DNA from: Lentimicrobiaceae bacterium
GTDB lineage: Bacteria > Bacteroidota > Bacteroidia > Bacteroidales > WCHB1-69
DNA: 29,722 bases
NCBI GenBank assembly: GCA_009787675.1
Contig: WQSU01000002.1
Location: 1 to 29,722, forward strand
Direction of reading: 5' to 3'
Shown one piece after another: positions 8,206-14,581 of the stretch. The position numbers and the translations under genes were made by a program. Under the pieces are notes generated by a model, which saw only the letters and a list, made by a program, of their open reading frames with translations, did no database searches and was not told the origin of the DNA. Position 1 is the stretch's first letter. The number at the start of each line of letters is the position of its first letter.

Positions 8206-8673
8206 ATGTTAAAACATTATGAAACCGTTTTCATTATGACGCCCGTTTTGTCTGATGATCAGATGAAGGAAACGGTAAAAAAGTTTGAGAACATCCTCTG
8301 TGAAAAAGGTGCGGAGATCGTTCATCAAGAGAATTGGGGACTCAAGAGGCTTGAGTACCAAATCCAAAAAAAATCCACAGGATTTTATCACCTATTTGAA
8401 TTTAAAGCTGAACCTCACGTAGTTGCGGAACTGGAATTGCAATACCGCCGCGATGAAAGGATTATGCGCTATCTATCTGTTACCCTCGACAAAGACGCCA
8501 TCGCATACGCTGAAAAAAGACGCACACATGGCTTCGGTCAGAAAAAGGAAACTAAACCCGAAACAACTTTTGAAGTTAAGCGCGAACCCAGACCTGAAGT
8601 AAAATATGATATAGTTGAAGATCCTATTGAAGAACAAATGTATGAACAAAATATAGATAATAAGGAGGAATAA
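8206..8673 (+). CDS. rpsF: 30S ribosomal protein bS6
   Basis: Ribosomal protein bS6, which pairs with bS18 on the platform of the 30S subunit. Residues 1-100 match the family: YETVFIMTPVLSDDQMKETV at the N-terminus, then KGAEIVHQENWGLKRLEYQI, and YRRDERIMRYLSVTLDKDAI at the end of the fold. At 155 residues it is longer than most bS6 proteins; residues about 105-155 are a charged tail rich in Lys, Glu and Pro and likely disordered. It is the first gene of the conserved rpsF-rpsR-rplI operon. The ATG at 8206 has an A-rich upstream region and no close SD, as is normal in Bacteroidota. The final codons (aag gag gaa taa) double as the ribosome-binding site of rpsR. Confidence 0.97.
   Translation: MLKHYETVFIMTPVLSDDQMKETVKKFENILCEKGAEIVHQENWGLKRLEYQIQKKSTGFYHLFEFKAEPHVVAELELQYRRDERIMRYLSVTLDKDAIAYAEKRRTHGFGQKKETKPETTFEVKREPRPEVKYDIVEDPIEEQMYEQNIDNKEE
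8661..8668 (+). promoter_or_regulatory. Strong Shine-Dalgarno site for rpsR
   Basis: TAAGGAGG lies 9 bases before the rpsR ATG and overlaps the last codons of rpsF. It is a full match to the anti-SD tail of 16S rRNA. Most other genes in this window have only A-rich sequence there (for example gdhA, hutH and the RND gene), so this site stands out. Confidence 0.85.
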
Positions 8674-8677
8674 CATT

Positions 8678-8950
8678 ATGGCACAAAACGATATTAAATA
8701 CTTGACACCCATTGCGGTGGATTTCAAAACGAAGAAATATTGTCGCTTTAAAAAAAGCGGTATCAAATTTATTGATTATAAAGATGGCGAATTTTTAAAA
8801 AGATTTGTTAACGAACAAGGCAGAATATTGCCAAGACGTTTAACAGGAACTTCTTTGAAATTTCAAAAGAAAGTAGCACAAGCCGTGAAACGTGCAAGAC
8901 ACCTGGCGCTACTTCCTTTCGTAGCCGATAATTTAAAAACTAACCAATAA
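8678..8950 (+). CDS. rpsR: 30S ribosomal protein bS18
   Basis: Ribosomal protein bS18, 90 residues, partner of bS6 on the 30S platform. The core is unmistakable: YCRFKKSGIKFIDYKD (residues 21-36), then LKRFVNEQGRILPRRLTGTS and QKKVAQAVKRARHLALLPF, ending in a short tail. Length and motifs fit the bacterial family. It follows rpsF by 4 bases, and its start is fixed by the strong SD at 8661-8668. In Bacteroidota ribosomes bS18, with bS6 and bS21, is known to help bury the 3' tail of 16S rRNA, which explains why most genes there do not use an SD. An SD directly before the gene for one of these proteins could therefore act as a feedback sensor (inference). Confidence 0.98.
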   Translation: MAQNDIKYLTPIAVDFKTKKYCRFKKSGIKFIDYKDGEFLKRFVNEQGRILPRRLTGTSLKFQKKVAQAVKRARHLALLPFVADNLKTNQ

Positions 8951-8956
8951 GGAGGG
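8948..8956 (+). promoter_or_regulatory. Strong Shine-Dalgarno site for rplI
   Basis: TAAGGAGGG begins in the rpsR stop codon and ends 7 bases before the rplI ATG. Like the rpsR site it is a full anti-SD match in a window where other genes lack one. It makes rpsR and rplI translationally coupled in a way rpsF is not. Confidence 0.85.
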
Positions 8957-8963
8957 CAATACT

Positions 8964-9413
8964 ATGGAAGTTATTTTAAAACAAGATGTAGAAAAATTGG
9001 GATACGCCGATGAAATCGTAAAGGTAAAAGACGGCTATGCAAGAAACTATTTGCTCCCACAAGGATTAGCTATTCCGGCAAACACTCCCAACAAAAAGAT
9101 GTTAGCCGAAACCATCAAACAACGCGCATTCAAAGCTGATAAAATTCGCAAAGAAGCTGAATTTTTAGCTGGTAAAATTGAAGGGCTAACATTGAAAATA
9201 GCACAAAAAGCATCGGAAAAAGGAACGATCTTCGGATCAGTAAATACTATCGCTGTGGCTCAAGCTTTAAAAGAACAACACGATTTGGATATTGACCGTA
9301 GAAAAATTATCCTCCCCGCCGAACATATTAAAGAGTTGGGTAATTACACAGCAACGATCAATATCATTAAAGATGTGAAAGTTACCGTTAATTTAGAGGT
9401 AATAGCCGAATAA
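8964..9413 (+). CDS. rplI: 50S ribosomal protein bL9
   Basis: Ribosomal protein bL9, 149 residues, the usual length. The N-terminal rRNA-binding domain reads MEVILKQDVEKLGYADEIV, then VKDGYARNYLLPQGLAIPA, which is the family signature. A long connecting helix (KMLAETIKQRAFKADKIRKE) leads to the C-terminal domain (SEKGTIFGSVNTIAVAQAL, then RRKIILPAEHIKELGNY). It is the last gene of the operon; the gap to rpsR is 13 bases. A perfect hairpin 14 bases after the stop ends the transcript. Confidence 0.98.
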   Translation: MEVILKQDVEKLGYADEIVKVKDGYARNYLLPQGLAIPANTPNKKMLAETIKQRAFKADKIRKEAEFLAGKIEGLTLKIAQKASEKGTIFGSVNTIAVAQALKEQHDLDIDRRKIILPAEHIKELGNYTATINIIKDVKVTVNLEVIAE

Positions 9414-9427
9414 GAGAAAATTTTAGT

Positions 9428-9455
9428 AAAGTGTCAGTCAAAGACTGACACTTTT
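9428..9455 (+). terminator. Intrinsic terminator of the ribosomal operon, probably bidirectional
   Basis: A perfect 12-base-pair stem (AAAGTGTCAGTC and its complement) closes a 3-base AAA loop, with T-rich sequence after it. On the other strand it starts with A-T pairs as well, and it abuts the stop codon of the minus-strand ORF at 9454, so it can serve both converging transcripts. Confidence 0.9.
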
Positions 9456-9717
9456 ATTTCATCAACGCATCAATATCTGCAATTTCTATTGGAACCTCAG
9501 CAAACAGATCTATCGGGGTTTCCCCAACAACTACATCTGTTTCCAAGCATACATCTATTCCTTCTTCAGCTATGCCCTGATTTAGACAATGTGTCCCCAA
9601 AACAAGGGATGAAGAAAGCGCAAATGCCTTATTTTTATAATGTTCTAAATATTGCTTCTTAGAAGTGTCGAAATAGAGAGGTTTGTAAAAGGTTATGAAA
9701 AAGTTTGAGAGGCACAA
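9454..9717 (-). CDS. Hypothetical small acidic protein, unrecognised
   Basis: An 87-residue open frame that I do not recognise. The first half is basic and aromatic (NFFITFYKPLYFDTSKKQYL), the middle has three cysteines (two of them GTHCLNQG and DVCLETD), and the end is acidic (TPIDLFAEVPIEIADIDAL). Amino-acid use looks natural, with no shadow pattern, and nothing else fills the space between rplI and the RND gene. It converges on rplI and ends exactly at the shared hairpin, which supports it being expressed. No signal peptide, membrane segment or known motif is visible. No good -7 box was seen upstream, so it could also be a decayed gene. Confidence 0.5.
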   Translation of the reverse strand: MCLSNFFITFYKPLYFDTSKKQYLEHYKNKAFALSSSLVLGTHCLNQGIAEEGIDVCLETDVVVGETPIDLFAEVPIEIADIDALMK

Positions 9718-9791
9718 ATACCCTTTCGTGATAACATTTTCACACTTTTTTGTAAAAGATACAAAATTTGAGAAAAAATCAAAAATAAATA

Positions 9792-9799
9792 TATTTTCG
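9792..9799 (+). promoter_or_regulatory. -7 box (TATTTTCG) for the RND transporter
   Basis: TATTTTCG differs from TAnnTTTG at one base and lies 29 bases before the ATG at 9829. The extended form TATTTTCGCC recurs before the glycosyltransferase (13312) and, on the minus strand, before manA (27734). Confidence 0.5.
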
Positions 9800-9828
9800 C
9801 CGACTTTATTTTTAACATAAAAAACAGT

Positions 9829-12800
9829 ATGAGCATCTACTCAACATCAGTAAAACATCCTATTACGACGGCATTAGTGTATGTGGCAATCGCCATCATC
9901 GGTATCTATTCTCTATTCAAATTGGCAATTGACTTCTTGCCTGATTTGGGCAGCAACACCATCATCGTTTTTGCTTCCTACAACGGCGCAAACCCTTCCG
10001 ACATTGAGAACAACGTTACCAAACCGCTTGAGAATGTGCTCACCACAGTGAGCGACTTGAAACACATCTCCTCCAACTCGCGTGAAAATTATTCTATCCT
10101 CATTCTTGAATTTGATTATGGAATTGATATTGATGAAGCCACCAACAATGTTCGGGACAAGTTGGATATGGTTACGCCCATGTTGCCCGACAATGTTCAA
10201 AAACCTTTTATCTTTAAATTCAGCACGGAAGATATTCCCATTTTGATGCTTGCGGTGGAAAGTAAGGAGAGTACCAATGCGCTGTATAAGATTTTAGATG
10301 ACAAGGTGGCGTCGCCGGTGAGCCGAATTAACGGAGTGGGCACGGTTTCTATTTCAGGAGCGCCCCAACGGGAGATTAACATTTACTGTGATCCCTATAA
10401 ATTAGAATCTTACGGGTTAACCATTGAACAAATTACGCAAGTCATTCGCATGGAAAACCTGAACTTGCCGCTCGGATCAATGGATGTGGGTTCGCACACC
10501 TACTCCATGCGTGTGCAAGGCGAATTTGAAGATGTGGCGCTAATGAACGATATTGTGGTGGGCAGTTTCAACAACCGCAACGTGTCTCTGCGCGATGTGG
10601 CAGTGGTGGCAGACACCATTCAGGAACGCCTGCAGGAGGTTTATACCAACGGCACGCAAGGCGCTTCCATTGTCATTCAAAAACAGTCGGGCGCCAACTC
10701 GGTGAAGGTAATCAAGAAAATCAACGCCCTATTGGTTGATATACAGAAAACGCTACCCCCAGACATTAAAATCGCTACCATTTTCGACACCTCGGAAAGT
10801 ATTACAAACACGATCGCCAGCTTACAGGAAGCCATCATCGTAATCTTAATCATTGTGGTATTCATTATCTTGCTGTTTTTGGGAAGGTGGCGCGCCACCT
10901 TTATTATCGCTATCACCATTCCTGTTTCGCTCATCGCCTCTTTTATCTATTTGTTGATCACGGGAAATACCATTAACATCGTTTCCATGGCTTCTTTAAG
11001 TATTGCTATTGGTATGGTGGTGGATGATGCAATTGTGGTGTTGGAAAATATTAGTACACACATTGATAGAGGAAGTAAACCGAAGTCGGCGGCAGTTTTT
11101 GCCACCAGCGAGGTCTCTTTGTCTGTAATCGCTTCTACTTTAGTTCTCTTGGCGGTGTTTTTGCCTCTGACGATGCTTCAAAATATGGCAGGTTTATTGT
11201 TCCGCCAATTGGGCTGGATTATTTGTATTGTAACGGTTGTTTCCACCATTGCAGCGTTAACCTTAACGCCCATGATGGCGGCATTTATGCTAAAACCCAA
11301 CGCACAACGCGGAAGAGTGTTTATGATTTTCTATGCTCCCATTGAAAGAGCATTGAAGAAATTGGATATCGCCTACGGTAGATTGCTCAACTGGGCGGTG
11401 CATCACAAATTGGCAGTAATCGTTATGGCATTATTGATTTTTCTTTCTTCGCTGCTATTGCCTTTACTAAAAATAATTCCTACAGAATTCTTCCCTGTGC
11501 AGGATAATGCGCAAGTGAGCGTTAAGATGAAATTTCCCATTGGTACCCGCATGGAAACATGCCGCACATTTGCCCATGAGTTTCAAGATGAACTTCGGAA
11601 AACATATCCTGAAATTACACGGGTTAATTTTTCGGTAGGACAACCCGATGAAAATAATACATGGGGAAGATTTCAAGATAATGGTTCACATATTATCTCA
11701 ATGAATGTGAGACTATTAAAGAAAACAGAGCGAAAACGAGGGCTGGCGGAAATTGCAGATGGCATTAGAGAGAAATTAAAGCAATATCCTGAAATTAACA
11801 CCTACGAGGTGAGTACAGGAGGCGGTATGATGGGCGGACAAAGTAATATTACAGTGGAGGTTTACGGCAACGATTTTGATGTTACCGACAAGTATGCTGC
11901 CGAAGTTGCTGCTAAAATGCGAGATATTAAAGGATGTACCCAAGTGAATATCAGTCGCTCGGAGTATGCCCCCGAAATCCAGGTGGATTTCGACAGGAGG
12001 AAGTTGGCAGAGAACGGATTGAACTTGGCAACGGCATCCACTTACATTCAAAACCGCTTTAGCGGTTCTATCGCTTCTTTCTACCGTGAAGATGGCGATG
12101 AGTATTATATCAGAGTGCGTTACGCACCGCAATTCCGCCAAAATTTAGATGCCATTGAAGATATTACGGTTTACAATCCAATGGGCAGTGGCATAAAAGT
12201 CCGTGAGTTGGGCAATGTAGTGGAACGACTTACGCCCCCCACCATTGAACGCAAAGACCGCGAACGTGTGGTGAAAGTAGTGGGCATTGTGGGCAAGGGC
12301 GCCGCCTTGAGCGAAATTGCCGACGCCACTATAGAGGTTTTGGAAAAAATAGACACCCCACAAGGTGTGAGTACCACATTAGCAGGAACTTACAAAGATC
12401 AACAAGAAGCCTTTGGCGATCTTTTCATGCTGATGGGGCTCATCATCATATTGGTTTATATCGTAATGGCTTCTCAATTTGAGTCGTTTACCTATCCGTT
12501 TGTAATTATGTTTTCCATTCCGTTTGCCTTTACAGGCGTTTTCATCGGATTGGGTATTACCCATACGGCTCTCGGGCTCATGGCGTTAGTGGGGGTATTG
12601 CTGCTGATTGGCATTGTGGTGAAAAACGGCATTGTGCTCATTGACTACACCATTTTGTGTCGCGAACGCGGGATGAACATCAACGAGGCGGTGGTGGCTG
12701 CCGGACGCTCACGTTTGCGCCCCATCTTAATGACCTCCTTAACCACCATATTCGGTATCTTGCCGTTAGCTCTCGGACGCGGCGAAGGCGCAGAAATGTG

Positions 12801-12930
12801 GAATTCGCTCGGTACCACCGTAGCTTGGGGCATGAGCTTTTCAACTCTAATTACCTTGATATTGATTCCTGTGCTGTATGCAAGTTTTGCGCATTTTGGG
12901 GCTTGGCGAAAGAGACGGAAAGGGATTTGA
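9829..12930 (+). CDS. RND multidrug efflux transporter, AcrB/HAE1-like inner-membrane pump
   Basis: A 1033-residue proton-driven pump of the resistance-nodulation-division superfamily. The N-terminus (SIYSTSVKHPITTALVYVAI) begins TM1; two large periplasmic loops follow TM1 and TM7. The proton relay is intact: Asp399 and Asp400 in TM4 (GMVVDDAIVVLENI) and Lys932 in TM10 (GIVVKNGIVLIDY), equivalent to AcrB Asp407, Asp408 and Lys940. Length and the twofold repeat fit the HAE1 group, which exports hydrophobic compounds rather than metals. In Bacteroidota such pumps are normally encoded after a TolC-type channel and a membrane-fusion protein, but neither is adjacent: upstream is the ribosomal operon and downstream 400 bases without a clear gene. 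It must use partners encoded elsewhere. Its own -7 box lies at 9792. Substrate unknown. Confidence 0.93.
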   Translation: MSIYSTSVKHPITTALVYVAIAIIGIYSLFKLAIDFLPDLGSNTIIVFASYNGANPSDIENNVTKPLENVLTTVSDLKHISSNSRENYSILILEFDYGIDIDEATNNVRDKLDMVTPMLPDNVQKPFIFKFSTEDIPILMLAVESKESTNALYKILDDKVASPVSRINGVGTVSISGAPQREINIYCDPYKLESYGLTIEQITQVIRMENLNLPLGSMDVGSHTYSMRVQGEFEDVALMNDIVVGSFNNRNVSLRDVAVVADTIQERLQEVYTNGTQGASIVIQKQSGANSVKVIKKINALLVDIQKTLPPDIKIATIFDTSESITNTIASLQEAIIVILIIVVFIILLFLGRWRATFIIAITIPVSLIASFIYLLITGNTINIVSMASLSIAIGMVVDDAIVVLENISTHIDRGSKPKSAAVFATSEVSLSVIASTLVLLAVFLPLTMLQNMAGLLFRQLGWIICIVTVVSTIAALTLTPMMAAFMLKPNAQRGRVFMIFYAPIERALKKLDIAYGRLLNWAVHHKLAVIVMALLIFLSSLLLPLLKIIPTEFFPVQDNAQVSVKMKFPIGTRMETCRTFAHEFQDELRKTYPEITRVNFSVGQPDENNTWGRFQDNGSHIISMNVRLLKKTERKRGLAEIADGIREKLKQYPEINTYEVSTGGGMMGGQSNITVEVYGNDFDVTDKYAAEVAAKMRDIKGCTQVNISRSEYAPEIQVDFDRRKLAENGLNLATASTYIQNRFSGSIASFYREDGDEYYIRVRYAPQFRQNLDAIEDITVYNPMGSGIKVRELGNVVERLTPPTIERKDRERVVKVVGIVGKGAALSEIADATIEVLEKIDTPQGVSTTLAGTYKDQQEAFGDLFMLMGLIIILVYIVMASQFESFTYPFVIMFSIPFAFTGVFIGLGITHTALGLMALVGVLLLIGIVVKNGIVLIDYTILCRERGMNINEAVVAAGRSRLRPILMTSLTTIFGILPLALGRGEGAEMWNSLGTTVAWGMSFSTLITLILIPVLYASFAHFGAWRKRRKGI

Positions 12931-13338
12931 TGAAGAGAGAAATCAAACCAAATTTTCTTCTATCACCACCCGCACCAATTCAGCAGTATTGGTGTTGAGT
13001 CTACTATTTTGTAATGATGATAACATTTTCCATTTTGGGCGGTTTCTCAAACCTGCCATTCACATAATTCAAAGCATAGGACGGCTAAAGCAAATCAGAC
13101 TCTTCAGCTTTATCAAATTGCATGCTGCATGCTTTGAGGCGCTGAGCAACACGCGCAGTCTTAAAAATTAACCATTTGACATTCGATAAAATAATTATCT
13201 TCACGCCAACTTTTTGAAGTTTTTCCTGAAAAGTTTTATTGGGCTTCTGCTTTTAGGAAAAATCAAAGTTTCAAAAAAGAATTTACAAGAGCCCCAATCT
13301 CTTAATTTTTCTATTTTCGCCAACTAAAAAACGGCATT
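12931..13338. other. Intergenic region of about 400 bases with a hairpin and a possible gene fragment
   Basis: A 7-base stem with an 8-base loop (CACCAAT...ATTGGTG, 12973-12994) lies 43 bases after the RND stop; no T-run follows, so terminator function is doubtful. On the minus strand a 38-residue open frame (13059 to 12943) ends NTNTAELVRVVIEENLV and looks more protein-like than chance, perhaps a remnant. A heptad pair gcatgct-gcatgct occurs near 13123. No confident gene was found, and the last 30 bases form the promoter of the next gene. Confidence 0.5.
13312..13319 (+). promoter_or_regulatory. -7 box (TATTTTCG) for the glycosyltransferase operon
   Basis: TATTTTCG lies 19 bases before the ATG at 13339 and is followed by CC, giving the same ten bases as the site before the RND gene. 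It would drive the three-gene unit 13339-16378, whose genes are separated by only 3 and 4 bases. Confidence 0.5.
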
Positions 13339-14241
13339 ATGTTTAAAACTCCTGTATTACTTATATTGTATAATCGGGTTGAGGAAACACATAATTTGTT
13401 TCAAATCATAAAAAAAATAAAACCTGAAAAACTTTATGTTGCGGCTGACGGCGCTAATAGGACTATTCCTATTGACTACCAAACCTGTTTGAAAGCACGC
13501 TCCGTTGTGATGCCCGAATGGCAATGTGAAACAAAATATTTGTTTCATGATGAGCATCTTGGAAAATCGAAGAATGTGCACAAAGCCATCTCATGGATGT
13601 TTGAGCATGAAGAAGAAGGAATTATCTTGTTTGATGATACTTTACCCAATATTGATTTTTTTCATTATTGTGAAGAACTGCTGGAAAAATACCGCAATGT
13701 ACCCCAAATCATGCACATTGGCGCCAACTATTTGAAGAGAAAGAAGAAATATCTCAAAGACTCTTATCATTATACGGCGTATTCATTTATTTGGGGCTTT
13801 GCTACTTGGCGCAGGGCTTGGCAAGGATTTAATTTAGAAATAAAGAAAAATTCCGATAAATTTTTTAACAGGATGGTTAATAAATATGTGAACAATCCTT
13901 TGGAAAAAATATTTTGCCATAATATTTATAACAAGTTGAGCAAATATAATTTAGATTATTGGGAATATCAATATAATTTTCATATTTGGGCGCACAATGG
14001 CTTGTGCATCTCTCCCAATGTGAATCTTGTTACGAATGTAGGCTTCAAAAAAAGACGTCGCCGTGTTAGGAAACTGATGAAAGAATCAGCGCCCATCCTG
14101 CCGCTTCAACATCCGGAAAAGATTGAAAGAAACAAAAAAGCCGACAACTACATTTTCAGAAAAGTGTATAAAAGAGGATTGTCCAGAGTTTTTTTCGATT
14201 GGTTTAATGAAACAGTTTTAAGGCAAGAAAAACAATTATAA
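13339..14241 (+). CDS. GT-A-like glycosyltransferase of the Bacteroidota LPS/surface-sugar type
   Basis: A 300-residue protein with the pattern of GT-A nucleotide-sugar transferases common in Bacteroidota glycan loci. It opens with VLLILYNRVEETHNLFQII, then KLYVAADGANR (the nucleotide-binding strand), HLGKSKNVHKAISWMFEHEE, and GIILFDDTLPNIDFFHYCEE at about residues 95-114. Relatives usually read EDDCLP..DFF here; this copy has FDDT, so one acidic residue of the metal-binding motif is changed while two Asp remain. The later AYSFIWGFATWRRAWQGF (about 148-165) is also typical of the group. The C-terminus is very basic (KKRRRRVRKL). It is the first gene of a unit with two iron-sulfur proteins, an odd pairing. 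Substrate cannot be told. Confidence 0.75.
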   Translation: MFKTPVLLILYNRVEETHNLFQIIKKIKPEKLYVAADGANRTIPIDYQTCLKARSVVMPEWQCETKYLFHDEHLGKSKNVHKAISWMFEHEEEGIILFDDTLPNIDFFHYCEELLEKYRNVPQIMHIGANYLKRKKKYLKDSYHYTAYSFIWGFATWRRAWQGFNLEIKKNSDKFFNRMVNKYVNNPLEKIFCHNIYNKLSKYNLDYWEYQYNFHIWAHNGLCISPNVNLVTNVGFKKRRRRVRKLMKESAPILPLQHPEKIERNKKADNYIFRKVYKRGLSRVFFDWFNETVLRQEKQL

Positions 14242-14244
14242 TTC

Positions 14245-14577
14245 ATGATCGATTTTGGATATCAAATAAATAAGGGACGTACTATAAATTTAGATGTTGA
14301 CCGCGCCCCTTTAAAAGAGTTGGAAAAAGTGGTGCCCTCATTTCAGAGTTGCATCCGTTGCGGTTCTTGCACAGCAACCTGTTCAGCGGCGCAATTCACA
14401 GATTTTAACATTCGCAAAATTCATACAAAATTTAGCGCCGGATTGCACGACGAATTGGCGGAAATGCTCAAGCCCTGCATGTTGTGCGGAAAATGCACAC
14501 TGGTATGTCCGCGTGGCGTAAATCTGCGTGCACTCGTGGTGAACTTACGTAAAATTCTAAAAGAAAAAGAACTATAA
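14245..14577 (+). CDS. HdrC-like protein with two 4Fe-4S clusters
   Basis: A 110-residue soluble ferredoxin-like subunit. Two cluster motifs are complete: Cys36, 39, 42 and 46 (CIRCGSCTATC) and Cys78, 81, 84 and 88 followed by Pro (CMLCGKCTLVCP). This spacing and the flanking DFNIRKIHTKFSAG are those of HdrC, the electron-carrier subunit of heterodisulfide-reductase-like complexes. It starts 3 bases after the glycosyltransferase stop and is followed after 4 bases by a membrane HdrD-like protein, its likely partner. The natural electron acceptor in Bacteroidota is unknown, since coenzyme M/B heterodisulfide is absent there. No HdrA-type flavoprotein is nearby. Confidence 0.85.
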   Translation: MIDFGYQINKGRTINLDVDRAPLKELEKVVPSFQSCIRCGSCTATCSAAQFTDFNIRKIHTKFSAGLHDELAEMLKPCMLCGKCTLVCPRGVNLRALVVNLRKILKEKEL

Positions 14578-14581
14578 TGCT

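Noticed and set aside
12657..13171. Open plus-strand frames overlapping the end of the RND gene
   Set aside because: Most of their length is antisense or out of frame to the pump gene, with no protein-like pattern.
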